Assembly (NCBI RefSeq): GCF_003628505.1
Contig: NZ_RBZP01000002.1
Span: forward strand, 62,001 to 126,000
Source: Oceanobacillus halophilus
GTDB lineage: Bacteria > Bacillota > Bacilli > Bacillales > Amphibacillaceae
Reading direction: 5' to 3'
Length of the DNA stretch: 64,000 nucleotides
The translations under genes were made by a program, and so were the position numbers. Of the stretch, positions 1 to 12,967 are shown in pieces. The notes beneath the pieces are model-generated. The model was not told where the DNA came from. It saw only the letters and a program-made list of their open reading frames with translations, and searched no databases. Position 1 is the first letter of the stretch. Each line of letters begins with the position of its first letter.

Positions 1-83
1 GAATGACCAGTAAATCCATGCAACAGCAATACCGCACGCGGCCCTGCTTCAAAAGTAAATGGTTTAGGTTGAGCTATTTTCAT
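1..83 (-). CDS. est: Carboxylesterase Est (YvaK family), N-terminus only
   Basis: The first 27 codons of a leftward gene are visible and the rest lies beyond the window edge. The peptide begins MKIAQPKPFTFEAGPRAVLL and runs into LHGFTGH, the oxyanion-hole HGFTG strand of small alpha/beta-hydrolase carboxylesterases. In B. subtilis the gene directly downstream of secG is this esterase (yvaK), and the same order is seen here. The ATG at 83-81 follows an AAGGAGATG-like ribosome binding site. The catalytic Ser/Asp/His residues are not in the window, so activity cannot be judged. The family hydrolyses short-chain esters in the cytoplasm. Confidence 0.8.
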   Translation of the reverse strand, partial: MKIAQPKPFTFEAGPRAVLLLHGFTGH

Positions 84-146
84 TTATACTACATCTCCTT
101 ACTTTCTACTATACCCTTATTTTTCCATTAATAAAAACCAAAATTA

Positions 147-178
147 AACCCTTATCACTTTTCATTGTGATAAGGGTT
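147..178 (-). terminator. Intrinsic terminator after secG
   Basis: A perfect 12-bp stem (AACCCTTATCAC paired with GTGATAAGGGTT) with an 8-nt loop is followed on the minus strand by TAATTTTGGTTTTTATT. It ends secG or strongly reduces read-through into est. Confidence 0.75.
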
Positions 179-186
179 GATTATAA

Positions 187-417
187 TTATACTAAATATC
201 CACTAATAAATGCTAATACAAAAAACAACACACCGGTAATTACTGTTCCACGATGTAAAACAAGATCCATTCCACGGGCTTTTTGCTTACCGAATAATTG
301 CTCGGCACCACCTGAAATAGCTCCTGAAAGTCCAGCACTTTTCCCGGACTGTAACAGAACAAATGTAATTAAGACAATTGCGTCAATTATTAACAAGGTA
401 TTAACCAATCCAGTCAT
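187..417 (-). CDS. secG: Preprotein translocase subunit SecG
   Basis: Small integral membrane subunit of the SecYEG channel that helps SecA-driven protein export. The 76-residue product has the family pattern: an N-terminal membrane segment (about residues 4-22) ending in [10 protein letters not shown], the [15 protein letters not shown] loop, and a second membrane segment (about residues 56-75). Length matches Bacillus SecG. A clear GGAGGTG ribosome binding site precedes the ATG. It is transcribed toward est, the usual Bacillus neighbour. SecA is encoded 55 kb away in the same window. Confidence 0.95.
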   Translation of the reverse strand: MTGLVNTLLIIDAIVLITFVLLQSGKSAGLSGAISGGAEQLFGKQKARGMDLVLHRGTVITGVLFFVLAFISGYLV

Positions 418-457
418 GTTTCCATGACACCTCCTATTACGGACAATAACTATACTT

Positions 458-487
458 ACTTTAGCATAAAAGTGAAAAAAATAGCAA
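458..487 (-). promoter_or_regulatory. Probable sigma-A promoter of secG
   Basis: On the minus strand TTGCTA (487-482) is followed after 18 nt by TAAAGT (463-458), preceded by TG in the extended -10 position. It lies about 40 nt upstream of the secG start. Inferred from consensus only. Confidence 0.5.
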
Positions 488-556
488 GATATTTCTACAT
501 AATATATATAAATTCAAGGCACTTTTCGTATATATTATTGCAATTTAAAAATCGTA

Positions 557-886
557 GTTGATAGAAACTGTTGATTTATTTAATTAATAATACTACTTAA
601 TACCCGCTACGGAAATACACTCCGCTTAGTTCCTGCTCTGCTTGATTTTAACTAGGAAATTTCTCTTTTTACGGGAAAACTCCCCCGAACGTGACATTAT
701 GGACTATAGTTTTAAAAATTTTTAGAGCATGTAACATAGCGGAGGCAGAATACGGAGACTCCTCGAAAATAAAAGGCAATTTTCTTCGTGCGATGTAATG
801 CCGGAGCGAATGATCGCACAAATCAATCATAAGTGTAAGCGAGAGCTACACTATTCTGAATTAAAGATATTAACAGTCTATACAAA
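557..886. repeat. Dispersed inverted-repeat element, copy A (degraded)
   Basis: This non-coding stretch carries the family ends (GTTGATAGAAACTGTTGATT at left; inverted counterpart ending AACAGTCTATACAAA at right). It also has the left-module start GCTACGGAAATACACTCCGC and right-module pieces GCGGAGGCAGAATACGGAGA and GCCGGAGCGAATGATCGC. The GC-rich cores of both modules are lost. The linker (TCCTGCTCTGCTTGATTTTA and CGTGACATTATGG) is shared with copy F at 57.6 kb. It occupies most of the gap between secG and the downstream hydrolase. Confidence 0.8.
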
Positions 887-992
887 ATATGAATCAAAGT
901 CATGTTTCAAAAAGCAACATTTTTTTAATAGAGACAAATTCAAAAGAGGAAATAAACGTAGTCATAATTACTATTTATTAGGAAAGGATAAG

Positions 993-1916
993 ATGATGGA
1001 GAACACATTTTGGATGAAAGCTAACGATGATGTACAAATTTATGTAAAAAAATGGTATTCTAGCGTTACTCGGCCAAAAGCAATCATACAGCTTTCTCAC
1101 GGTATGGCGGAACATATTGGCAGGTACGAAGCATTTGCACATTATTTAGTCTCACAAGGTTTTGTTGTTTACGGAAATGACCATAGAGGACATGGACAAA
1201 CTGGTCTTAAGCAAGGTTTACTAGGCTATCTATCGGATAGAAATGGTTTTACAAAGACCATGGAAGACCTACATATGATTACATTAAGGATAAGACAAGA
1301 ATTTCCAAATACACCACTATTTCTATTCGGACATAGTATGGGTTCTTTCCTAAGTAGATTGTACATAGAAAAATATAGTGATTTAATTAAAGGGGTAATC
1401 CTTTCCGGTACCGGCTATTTTCCAGCTGCCATTTCGAAGCCTGGAAAAACATTAGCTGCCTTACTTCCACCCAATAAACAATCTAAATTAATGAATCAGT
1501 TAGCATTTGGGAACTATAATAGCAAAATCAAAGAAAATAAAACTATTTTTGATTGGTTAACTAGAGATAATCAAGAAGTACAAAAATACTTAAACGATCC
1601 ATTATCAGGTTTTGTTCCTACAGCTAAATTCTTCGTGGATTTAATGTCTGGAATTGAACAAGTACAATCAAAAAAACATGCTTCTTCCATTCGTAAAGGG
1701 CTACCCATGTTATTTATAAGTGGGACTGAAGATCCTGTTGGTAATCATGAAAAAGGAGTGTGGAAATCCGTTCGAATTTATGAAAAATCGGGTATAGAAA
1801 ATATAACCACACTGCTTTTTGATGGAGCAAGACATGAACTCATAAACGAAATAAATAAAAAGGAAGTCTTTACGGTAATTGAAAATTGGATAAGGGAGAA
1901 TCTAAAAAGAGAATAA
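993..1916 (+). CDS. Lysophospholipase / monoacylglycerol lipase-like alpha/beta hydrolase
   Basis: Predicted serine hydrolase of the Hydrolase_4 group (monoglyceride lipase / lysophospholipase, YtpA-like), 307 aa. Visible features are the HG oxyanion motif (LSHGMAEH, about residue 35), the GNDHRGHG loop, the nucleophile elbow GHSMG with Ser115, a late acid region (GTEDPVG) and a final His (ARHELINE). No signal peptide, so it is probably cytoplasmic. The reading frame is open back to 798, but that part is dispersed repeat. ATG 993 is chosen because AGGAAAGG sits just upstream; ATG 996 is an equal alternative. It is monocistronic, and its substrate is unknown. Confidence 0.8.
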   Translation: MMENTFWMKANDDVQIYVKKWYSSVTRPKAIIQLSHGMAEHIGRYEAFAHYLVSQGFVVYGNDHRGHGQTGLKQGLLGYLSDRNGFTKTMEDLHMITLRIRQEFPNTPLFLFGHSMGSFLSRLYIEKYSDLIKGVILSGTGYFPAAISKPGKTLAALLPPNKQSKLMNQLAFGNYNSKIKENKTIFDWLTRDNQEVQKYLNDPLSGFVPTAKFFVDLMSGIEQVQSKKHASSIRKGLPMLFISGTEDPVGNHEKGVWKSVRIYEKSGIENITTLLFDGARHELINEINKKEVFTVIENWIRENLKRE

Positions 1917-2070
1917 ACGGGCTATTTTTGAACAATTATCAACATTAGTTGTAGAAGTTTGCTTCAATGATAAATAAGTGATAGATTTAAATTGTTATAT
2001 CCTGTATATACAACTTAGTGTAAATACTTTACTTTTATAAAATCTTACTTGGAAGGGTGAAGAATGCGAC

Positions 2071-3786
2071 ATGACATCAATACAAGGAATCGCAGCTTCA
2101 TCAGGTATAGCTATAGCAAAAGCTTATCAGTTAGTTACACCTGATTTATCATTTGAAAAAGCAAAAATCGAAAATCCAGATGAAGAAATTAAAAAGCTAG
2201 AACAAGCTTTAGAAATATCTAAATCTGAGTTAGAGAAAATTAAAGCACATACCAAAGATACACTTGGTGATGAACATGCAGAAATTTTCTCGGCACATTT
2301 ACTTATCCTAAATGACCCAGAACTAATTAATCCAATGAAAGATAAAATATCTTCAGACAATGCCATGGCTGAGACAGCATTAGAAGAAGTTTCTAATATG
2401 TTCGTGGAAATGTTCCAAAATATGGATAATGAATATATGCGTGAACGTGCAGCTGATATAAAAGATGTTACCAAACGTGTTATGGCACATCTTTTAGGAG
2501 TAACTTTCCCCGACCCCGCTTTAATTAACGAAGAAGTCATTGTAATTGCAAATGATTTAACACCTTCTGATACTGCACAATTAAATAAACAGTATGTGAA
2601 AGGCTTTGCAACTGATATTGGTGGAAGAACCTCTCACTCAGCAATTATGGCTAGATCCCTTGAAATTCCTGCAATCGTAGGAACAAAAGAAGTAACTGGT
2701 ACCATCAAACAAAATGATATGGTTATTGTCGATGGAATGGATGGGGTTGTCATTGTGAATCCTACCGACGATGAGCTTAGGTCTTATCGTGACAAACAAG
2801 AATCATTTGCTAAACAAAAGGAACAATGGGCCAAATTAAAAGACGAGCCAACTTTCTCTAAAGATGGTGAACAAGTCGAATTAGTAGCTAACATTGGAAC
2901 ACCAGATGATGTAGAAGGAGTACTTAATAATGGTGGCGAAGGTGTAGGACTTTACCGTACGGAATTCCTTTACATGGGTAAGAGCGAATTGCCTTCTGAA
3001 GAGGAACAATTTGAAGCATATAAAACCGTTTTAGAACGTATGGAAGGGAAACCAGTTGTTGTCCGTACACTAGATGTAGGTGGAGACAAGGAATTGAGTT
3101 ATTTAGATCTACCTAAAGAATTGAACCCATTCCTAGGATTCCGTGCCATTCGTTTCTGCTTAGAAAACGAGCATGTATTCCGTCCACAGTTACGAGCTCT
3201 ATTACGTGCTAGTGCTTATGGAAACTTAAAAATTATGTTCCCAATGATTGCAACATTAGATGAATACCGTCAGGCTAAAGCCATTCTTCTAGACGAGAAA
3301 GAATCCTTGCTTGCAGACGGTGTGAAAGTTTCTGACAATATTGAAGTTGGTATCATGGTTGAAATCCCTTCAACTGCAGTTATAGCTAAACAATTTGCTA
3401 AAGAAGTGGACTTCTTCAGTATTGGTACGAATGATTTAATTCAATATACTATGGCTGCAGACCGTATGAATGAGCAAGTTTCATACCTATATCAACCATA
3501 TCATCCTGCAATTCTGAACTTAGTAAATAATGTCATTGAAGCAGCACACAAAGAAGGTAAATGGGCTGGAATGTGTGGCGAAATGGCTGGAGATTCCATC
3601 GCAATTCCAATTCTGCTTGGACTTGGACTTGATGAATTCAGCATGAGTGCAACATCCATCTTGCCAGCACGTACACAAATCCGTGAACTTTCCAAAGAAA
3701 CGCTAGCATCCTACAAGGACAAACTTTTATCAATGGATACTGCAGAAGAAGTGGAAGAGTTTATTAAAGAAAAAACAAAACAATAA
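2071..3786 (+). CDS. ptsI: PTS Enzyme I (phosphoenolpyruvate-protein phosphotransferase)
   Basis: First enzyme of the sugar phosphotransferase system: it takes phosphate from PEP onto a His and passes it to HPr. The 571 aa match the normal length. The N-terminal swivelling domain carries the active-site His189 in GGRTSHSA. The PEP-binding barrel follows ([20 protein letters not shown]; catalytic Cys in [11 protein letters not shown]). The usual upstream ptsH is missing: 1917-2070 contains no HPr-like frame. GGAAGGG lies 13 nt before the ATG, a long spacing, but no other in-frame start fits. Confidence 0.96.
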   Translation: MTSIQGIAASSGIAIAKAYQLVTPDLSFEKAKIENPDEEIKKLEQALEISKSELEKIKAHTKDTLGDEHAEIFSAHLLILNDPELINPMKDKISSDNAMAETALEEVSNMFVEMFQNMDNEYMRERAADIKDVTKRVMAHLLGVTFPDPALINEEVIVIANDLTPSDTAQLNKQYVKGFATDIGGRTSHSAIMARSLEIPAIVGTKEVTGTIKQNDMVIVDGMDGVVIVNPTDDELRSYRDKQESFAKQKEQWAKLKDEPTFSKDGEQVELVANIGTPDDVEGVLNNGGEGVGLYRTEFLYMGKSELPSEEEQFEAYKTVLERMEGKPVVVRTLDVGGDKELSYLDLPKELNPFLGFRAIRFCLENEHVFRPQLRALLRASAYGNLKIMFPMIATLDEYRQAKAILLDEKESLLADGVKVSDNIEVGIMVEIPSTAVIAKQFAKEVDFFSIGTNDLIQYTMAADRMNEQVSYLYQPYHPAILNLVNNVIEAAHKEGKWAGMCGEMAGDSIAIPILLGLGLDEFSMSATSILPARTQIRELSKETLASYKDKLLSMDTAEEVEEFIKEKTKQ

Positions 3787-3795
3787 GAACATGGT

Positions 3796-3822
3796 AAAAA
3801 CACCCAGTGTATGGGTGTTTTT
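3796..3822 (+). terminator. Terminator after ptsI, probably bidirectional
   Basis: An 11-bp stem (AAAAACACCCA / TGGGTGTTTTT) with a 5-nt loop sits just after the ptsI stop codon. The T-run is followed by TATTTGG on the plus strand, and the minus strand also ends in five T. It may serve the facing nitroreductase gene as well. Confidence 0.85.
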
Positions 3823-3909
3823 ATTTGGTTTAAGCTTATTGTCTGTTGCTTGTTTTGTTTAGAATTTTTTTAGGTTGATGAACTCATTCTTTTCGTTGAT
3901 GCCTGCCTA

Positions 3910-4485
3910 TCATTCAATAATCTCAAGCTTGTCCTTAATAGATGTTCTCCCTTTATCTCTGGGTACTTTCTTTGGATAGCCGATTTGCATAACTGCTACA
4001 ATCTTCACTTTTTCAGAATCGAGTCTAATATCTTTCATAAATGTTGTATCATGCATATATGGAGTAATCGTCCACAACATCCCCACCCCATATTCCCAGG
4101 CAGCTAGTTGAGCATTTTGAATAAAAGCACAAACAGAAGAATATTCCTCTTCATTTCGAATAGGGTCTTGTTGTATTTCCAAATAAATGACAGCATGATG
4201 TGGAATTGTTAGGAGAAAATCCTTCATCGAACGAATCATTTTTAATGTTTTTGGATTCCTATCATTTGGTATCATTCCAGTACGCTGATAACTTCCTAAA
4301 ATGGATTCTACCAGCATTTCCTTCCCATATCCTTGAAAAAGTTTAATATTCCAGGGTTCTTTCATATAATGAGTAGGTGCATAGGAAGCATATGTAAAAA
4401 TTTCTTCTAGAACCTGACTATCAACTGCTTCTTCTTTGAAACTATGAATGGAACGACGTTGTCTGATTGCATCTAAAATATTCAT
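3910..4485 (-). CDS. Nitroreductase family protein
   Basis: FMN-dependent NAD(P)H oxidoreductase of the nitroreductase fold, 191 aa. The N-terminal AIRQRRSIHSFKEEAV carries the Arg-Arg-Ser FMN-phosphate signature, and YASYAPTHYMKEPWNIKLFQ is the conserved APTH/PWN region. A C-terminal glycine-containing segment (QIGYPKKVP) matches the family end. Family members reduce nitroaromatics, quinones or flavins; the substrate here is unknown. RBS and ATG at 4485 are good (GGGGGAGG just upstream). It is a single gene, convergent with ptsI. Confidence 0.85.
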   Translation of the reverse strand: MNILDAIRQRRSIHSFKEEAVDSQVLEEIFTYASYAPTHYMKEPWNIKLFQGYGKEMLVESILGSYQRTGMIPNDRNPKTLKMIRSMKDFLLTIPHHAVIYLEIQQDPIRNEEEYSSVCAFIQNAQLAAWEYGVGMLWTITPYMHDTTFMKDIRLDSEKVKIVAVMQIGYPKKVPRDKGRTSIKDKLEIIE

Positions 4486-4559
4486 TTTTCCTCCCCCATT
4501 AACACATCTATATCTTCAATAAATATAGTACATTGATATTGTCAACTTTTCATCTATAT

Positions 4560-4589
4560 AAAGAGCCATTCTTCCAAGAATAGCCCTTT
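4560..4589 (-). terminator. Terminator after the nucleoside hydrolase pair
   Basis: The minus-strand RNA can form a 14-bp stem (AAAGGGCTATTCTT with AAGAATGGCTCTTT, two G-U pairs) with a 2-nt spacer, then TATATAGATG. The U-tract is weak, so termination may be partial. Confidence 0.55.
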
Positions 4590-4601
4590 AAACCTCCATT
4601 A

Positions 4602-5573
4602 TTATGCAAACTGCTCCCCTGTCATCACCGTCATGAATCGATTAAAAAAGCTTGGATAGTCTAACTGAAAGGCTATTCGATGCCTCTTTACTTCTGCCTC
4701 CGCTTCTTCCTCTAAACTTCCAAATGGCCTCACATCAGCAATACTCTGTCCTCGTTCTGTTCCTTCTGTAGCTTGAACAATATGAACTGGTAAATCTTGA
4801 TAAGTAAACATTTCATCATGATTTACTGCCATTATTGTCAATACATCATGCAGAGGACTGCCTTTAATATTTGGATTTCTTTCTTTGTAGAAGTCATAAT
4901 AATAGTCAACCAATGTCTTCACGAGAGGAACCTGCCCCACCTGGTCAATATAATTTATCATCTCTGGAGTAGCTATCGCTTGCTCTGTTACATTCAATGG
5001 TATAATCGTTATATTTTTAGCGTAAGTTAACACTATTTGAGCAGCAACTGGATCTCCATGAAAATTAGCCTCTGATACTGCTGTCACATTTCCCGGTGCC
5101 CAAAATGCTCCACCCATTAAATAATATTCATTTATTTCACTCATTAAATCCCGATATAGAAGGAACATTGTTGCAAGAGATGTTAGCCTGCCTATATTCA
5201 CAATAATTAAGTCATCTTTATACTCTTCGATAACATTTACAATGTCAAAGAAGTTTTCAAATGCAATATTCTCTCCAGCTGTAGGTGGAGTAATCGGTCC
5301 AAGTCCGTACTCACCATGTATCTCCGGGACAAATTCTGGTACTTCTGCTGTCATGGGAATTTCCGCACCGGAAAAAATTTTAATACCTTCCGCTTCTTCC
5401 GTTTCAAATAGACTCCGAACATATTGTATATTATCAAGCGCATTTTCTCTTGGTATATTACCATAATCAGCGACAACGCCTACTATATCAATTTCACTAG
5501 TTAAATAAGAATATATAATAGCAATCGTATCATCTATACCAACATCTGCAAAGAGTAATACTTTTTTAGCCAA
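4602..5573 (-). CDS. Nucleoside hydrolase (inosine-uridine preferring family), copy 2
   Basis: Predicted to cleave the N-glycosidic bond of ribonucleosides for purine/pyrimidine salvage. The Ca-binding signature near the N-terminus is ADVGIDD: the Asp equivalents of 10, 14 and 15 in DTDPGIDD are kept, but the outer Asp is a hydrophobic residue. NIGRLTSLA, MGGAFWAPGN, ANFHGDPVAA and PLHDV are typical active-site stretches. A TTG start at 5573 follows GGGAGAGGG. It gives 323 aa, matching the neighbouring paralogue (324 aa) residue for residue at the N-terminus; an ATG 36 nt upstream lacks support. Cotranscribed with the upstream copy. Confidence 0.85.
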   Translation of the reverse strand: MAKKVLLFADVGIDDTIAIIYSYLTSEIDIVGVVADYGNIPRENALDNIQYVRSLFETEEAEGIKIFSGAEIPMTAEVPEFVPEIHGEYGLGPITPPTAGENIAFENFFDIVNVIEEYKDDLIIVNIGRLTSLATMFLLYRDLMSEINEYYLMGGAFWAPGNVTAVSEANFHGDPVAAQIVLTYAKNITIIPLNVTEQAIATPEMINYIDQVGQVPLVKTLVDYYYDFYKERNPNIKGSPLHDVLTIMAVNHDEMFTYQDLPVHIVQATEGTERGQSIADVRPFGSLEEEAEAEVKRHRIAFQLDYPSFFNRFMTVMTGEQFA

Positions 5574-5640
5574 GTTAACCCTCTCCCTGTTTACTTTCAT
5601 TCCATTCATTATATTAAACAGGGAAATTGTTTGTGTCTAT

Positions 5641-6615
5641 TTAACCAAAACGCTGTCCAGTCATTATCGTCATAAAATCGACATAAAACTTTTGATAATC
5701 TAATTGAAAAGCAATTCGATGCGGGGTAATATTCTTCTCGGTTTCTTCTGCAAGATCGCCAAATGGCCGGATATCTGCGATGCTTTGACCACGTTCTGTT
5801 CCCTCTGTTGCCTGCACAATGTGGGTAGGTAGTTTCTTAAAAGTGAACATATCATCATGGAGTGTGGCCATTACCGTTAATACATCATGAAGTGGACTTC
5901 CTTGAATATTAGGATTTCTATTTTTATAAAAATCATAATAATAATCTAAGAGGGTTTTTATTAAAGGTATTTGGCCTACCTGATCAATGTAATCAACCAT
6001 CAATGGTGTGGCAATTGCTTTTTGTGTTACATTCAATGGAATAATGGTAACTTTCTTGGCATAGGTTAAGACAATTTGAGCAGCTACAGGATCTCCATGA
6101 AAATTAGCTTCGGATACCGATGTAACATTCCCAGGAACCCAAAAGGCACCTCCCATAATATAATAACTCTTTACCTGCTTCATCAAACCCGGATATAGGA
6201 CGAACATTGTAGCAAGTGATGTTAATCTCCCAATATTAACAATAACAAGATCTTCAATATTACTTAAAATAATCTCTACTATTTCAAAAAAATTCTCTTC
6301 TAAGGCATCTTCATTCCCCACATCAGGTGGGATAATCGGTCCCAGTCCATACTCCCCATGAATAGCGGTAACATAATTCGGCAACTCCCCTGTCATGGGA
6401 ATCTCTGCTCCAGCGATAACCTTAATATCTTTACTCTCATCTGTATCAAATAAGGCCCTTACATAATTTATGTTCTTCAGTGCATTCTCTCTAGAAATAT
6501 TTCCATAATCCGCCACAACCCCTATAATATCCACCTCATCATTTAAATAGGAGTAAATAAGAGCAACCGTATCATCAATTCCAGTATCACCAAATAGTAA
6601 TATCTTTTGAGGCAA
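5641..6615 (-). CDS. Nucleoside hydrolase (inosine-uridine preferring family), copy 1
   Basis: Paralogue of the next gene, clearly the product of a tandem duplication: long blocks such as GNVTSVSEANFHGDPVAAQI and IQGSPLHDV are nearly identical between the two. 324 aa, with signature GDTGIDD near residue 10. Start codon is TTG, with GGAGGGG six bases upstream. The gap to the second copy is 67 nt (to its TTG), so the two form one transcription unit. No transporter or ribokinase gene accompanies them, so the substrate cannot be inferred from context. Confidence 0.87.
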   Translation of the reverse strand: MPQKILLFGDTGIDDTVALIYSYLNDEVDIIGVVADYGNISRENALKNINYVRALFDTDESKDIKVIAGAEIPMTGELPNYVTAIHGEYGLGPIIPPDVGNEDALEENFFEIVEIILSNIEDLVIVNIGRLTSLATMFVLYPGLMKQVKSYYIMGGAFWVPGNVTSVSEANFHGDPVAAQIVLTYAKKVTIIPLNVTQKAIATPLMVDYIDQVGQIPLIKTLLDYYYDFYKNRNPNIQGSPLHDVLTVMATLHDDMFTFKKLPTHIVQATEGTERGQSIADIRPFGDLAEETEKNITPHRIAFQLDYQKFYVDFMTIMTGQRFG

Positions 6616-6719
6616 ACTATCCCCTCCATTCTATGATTAGCTAGTTACTTATTTACCCATATTACATAAATTGGCTGTCTTATGCATGAAAATTTGAAAT
6701 TTTACACGTTTTCTTATGG

Positions 6720-6835
6720 GATAGATGACCTTGTGTGATTGATAAAACTCTTTAGGCGGTCGATGGAACATACCAAATGATTGATAAAGCTCTCTTCTCG
6801 ATTGATAGAATACACCCTGTAACCAATACAGACCT
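6720..6835. repeat. Short degenerate direct repeats (GATTGATARA-type)
   Basis: Three imperfect copies of a phrase resembling GATTGATAAARCTCT occur at about 6738, 6778 and 6800. GGTCGATGGAACATACCAAA and GATTGATAGAATACACCCTG are further related phrases. They lie between the nucleoside hydrolase promoter region and the eno terminator. No gene is visible; the role is unknown. Confidence 0.35.
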
Positions 6836-6850
6836 GTTCCACATCATAAA

Positions 6851-6880
6851 AAAGAGGCAGATATCAAAATCTGCCTCTTT
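6851..6880 (-). terminator. Terminator after eno
   Basis: A perfect 12-bp stem (AAAGAGGCAGAT / ATCTGCCTCTTT) with a 6-nt loop is followed by TTTTTTATG on the minus strand, 14 nt past the eno stop. It ends the glycolytic transcription unit. Confidence 0.92.
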
Positions 6881-6894
6881 CCTTTATTCCATTA

Positions 6895-9747
<2,853 letters not shown>

Positions 9748-9751
<4 letters not shown>

Positions 9752-10506
9752 TTTGTACCTGCCTCCACAAGTTGTAGGAAGGAATCAGCTTCAAGGCTTG
9801 CGCCACCAACTAAGGCACCATCAATGTCAGACTGAGCTAGTAACTCATCTACATTAGCAGGTTTCACACTACCACCGTACTGAATAACAACTTGTTCTGC
9901 AGTTTCTTCAGATGTTACTTCTTTAACAACATTACGAATATGTGTACAAACTTCATTAGCTTGTTCACTTGTTGCAGTTTTACCAGTTCCAATTGCCCAG
10001 ATTGGTTCATATGCAATAATCGTTTTTGCTACTTGATCAGCAGAAAGACCATTTAGGGCTTTTTTCACTTGGTCTTCAACAAGGCTCATTGTTTCATTCG
10101 CTTCACGCTGTTCTAATGTTTCACCAACACAAACGATTGGTGTTAAATCGTGTTGGAATGCAGCGTGTGTCTTTTTATTTACTGTTTCATCTGTTTCAGC
10201 AAATAATTCACGACGTTCAGAGTGACCAAGAACAACGTGTGATACACCTAAATCTTTTAACATAACTGGACTTACCTCACCAGTGAATGCTCCACTCTCT
10301 TCAAAGTGCATGTTTTGTGCTGCAATCTTCACTTGTGAACCTTGTGATCTTTCAACAAGAGAAGCTAAAAACGGATATGGCGCACAAACAATTGCTTCAA
10401 CTTTATCACTTTTCGGAGCTTTTTCTTTTACTTCATCTACAAAACTGTTTGCTTCTGATAACACTTTATTCATTTTCCAGTTACCAGCAATTACTTTCTT
10501 GCGCAT
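9748..10506 (-). CDS. tpiA: Triosephosphate isomerase
   Basis: Interconverts dihydroxyacetone phosphate and glyceraldehyde 3-phosphate. 252 aa TIM barrel. Visible are the substrate Lys in GNWKMNK (residues 6-12), the electrophilic His in VLGHSERRE, the catalytic Glu in [11 protein letters not shown] (loop 6 follows), and the phosphate-binding YGGSVKPAN and GGASL motifs. It lies between pgk (27 nt upstream) and gpmI (4-nt overlap). Confidence 0.98.
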
Positions 10507-10533
10507 CGTCTCACCTCTATTTAATGATTAATC

Positions 10534-11715
10534 TTACTTTTCGTTTAATGCTGCTACACCAGGAAGTACTTTTCCTTCCATGAATTCTAAGGATGCACCG
10601 CCACCCGTTGAAACATGATCCATTTTTTCAGCTAAACCAAATTTTTCTACAGCAGCAGCGGAATCTCCACCACCAATAATCGTGTATCCTTCTGTAGTTG
10701 CTAAAGCTTCAGCCACTGCTTTCGTTCCATTAGCAAATGCGTTTAGTTCGAATACACCCATTGGTCCATTCCAAATAACTAGTTTGGATTCTGACACAAT
10801 CTTGCTGTATGTTTCACGAGTTTTCGGTCCAATATCTAAAGCTTCCCAGTCAGCAGGAATCTCTTCGATGGATACTTCCTTTTTATTCGCATCTTCAGAG
10901 AAGTCATCTGCAACTACCACATCTTCTGGAAGGACGAAGTTTACGCCTTTTTCTTCAGCTTTTTTCATAAATTCTTTTGCTAAATCAATTTTATCTTCTT
11001 CTAAAAGTGATTTACCAACTTCATGACCTTGTGCTTTCACAAAGGTGTAAGCAAGTCCACCGCCAACGATAAGGTTGTCTACTTTGTCTAATAGGTTGTC
11101 AATTACATTGATTTTATCTTTAACTTTAGCTCCACCAATAATAGCTGTGAATGGACGCTCAGGATTTTCTAATGCTTTTCCTATGACTGCAATTTCTTTC
11201 TCCATTAAATATCCAGCAGCTGCAGGTAATTTTTCGGCAACCCCGGTTGTGGAAGCATGGGCACGGTGTGCGGCACCAAATGCATCATTCACATAAAGGT
11301 CTGCCATGTCAGCGAACGCTTGAGCAAGTTCAGGGTCATTCTTTTCCTCTCCTGCTTCAAAACGAACATTTTCAATAAGCAATAAATCTCCATCGTTTAA
11401 ACCATCTATTGCTTCGTTTACTTCTTGTCCGTAAACTGCATCGGTTTTCACTACTTCTTTGCCGCTTAGTTCACTTAAACGTTTAGCAACAGGGTCTAAT
11501 CGTAGTTCTTCTACCACTTGACCTTTAGGACGACCAAGGTGACTGGATAGAATTACTTTTGCTCCTGCATCAGATAAGTGTTTAATAGTAGGCAATGCTG
11601 CTTTAATCCGTGTATCGTCTGTTACCTCTCCGTCTTTCATAGGTACGTTAAAATCAACACGACAAAATACTTTTTTCCCTTTTACTTCAAGGTCTTTAAG
11701 TGTTTTTTTATTCAA
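10534..11715 (-). CDS. pgk: Phosphoglycerate kinase
   Basis: Makes ATP and 3-phosphoglycerate from 1,3-bisphosphoglycerate. 393 aa, two Rossmann-like lobes. Visible are [13 protein letters not shown] with the substrate-binding Arg/Asp/Asn, SSHLGRPKG, the hinge region, and the C-terminal nucleotide loop [26 protein letters not shown] precedes the ATG. It is separated from gap by 157 nt carrying a terminator and a candidate -10, so pgk-tpiA-gpmI-eno can be expressed apart from cggR-gap. Confidence 0.98.
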   Translation of the reverse strand: MNKKTLKDLEVKGKKVFCRVDFNVPMKDGEVTDDTRIKAALPTIKHLSDAGAKVILSSHLGRPKGQVVEELRLDPVAKRLSELSGKEVVKTDAVYGQEVNEAIDGLNDGDLLLIENVRFEAGEEKNDPELAQAFADMADLYVNDAFGAAHRAHASTTGVAEKLPAAAGYLMEKEIAVIGKALENPERPFTAIIGGAKVKDKINVIDNLLDKVDNLIVGGGLAYTFVKAQGHEVGKSLLEEDKIDLAKEFMKKAEEKGVNFVLPEDVVVADDFSEDANKKEVSIEEIPADWEALDIGPKTRETYSKIVSESKLVIWNGPMGVFELNAFANGTKAVAEALATTEGYTIIGGGDSAAAVEKFGLAEKMDHVSTGGGASLEFMEGKVLPGVAALNEK

Positions 11716-11786
11716 TGTACAGCCTCCTATAATTTTATGTAAATGAATGTATCATTTAGGGTCTGCTATTAATAACATCCTTATCC

Positions 11787-11792
11787 ATTATA
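11787..11792 (-). promoter_or_regulatory. Candidate -10 of a pgk promoter
   Basis: TATAAT lies on the minus strand between the gap terminator and pgk, within GGTATATAATGG. No good -35 is seen at 16-18 nt, so the call is weak. An internal promoter before pgk would fit the B. subtilis arrangement. Confidence 0.35.
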
Positions 11793-11826
11793 TACCAAAC
11801 CCAGGCAAGATTTTGTTTAAAAGTAA

Positions 11827-11854
11827 AAGGGAGAGGAGCTTGCTCCTCCCCCTT
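11827..11854 (-). terminator. Terminator after gap
   Basis: A 12-bp stem with one mismatch (AAGGGAGAGGAG / CTCCTCCCCCTT), a 4-nt loop and TTTTACTTTT on the minus strand. It sits about 20 nt after the gap stop codon and separates gap from pgk. Confidence 0.85.
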
Positions 11855-11872
11855 AGGTTTGATGTTTTTTTC

Positions 11873-12892
<1,020 letters not shown>

Positions 12893-12967
12893 CTAGAAAG
12901 TTTATTTATATATGATGCTCAAAAGGTAAGATACCTTGAACATACATTGTTATTAAAAGAAGATAGA

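Noticed and set aside
798-992. N-terminal 65-codon extension of the lysophospholipase-like gene
   Set aside because: It translates the right end of dispersed repeat copy A; no RBS at 798 and a good RBS at 980-987 for ATG 993.
1917-2070. ptsH remnant upstream of ptsI
   Set aside because: No HPr-like motif (HARPA or Ser46 region) in any frame.
10287-10583. Plus-strand frames in the tpiA/pgk region and similar antisense frames elsewhere
   Set aside because: They lie fully antisense to strong housekeeping genes with normal codon patterns.
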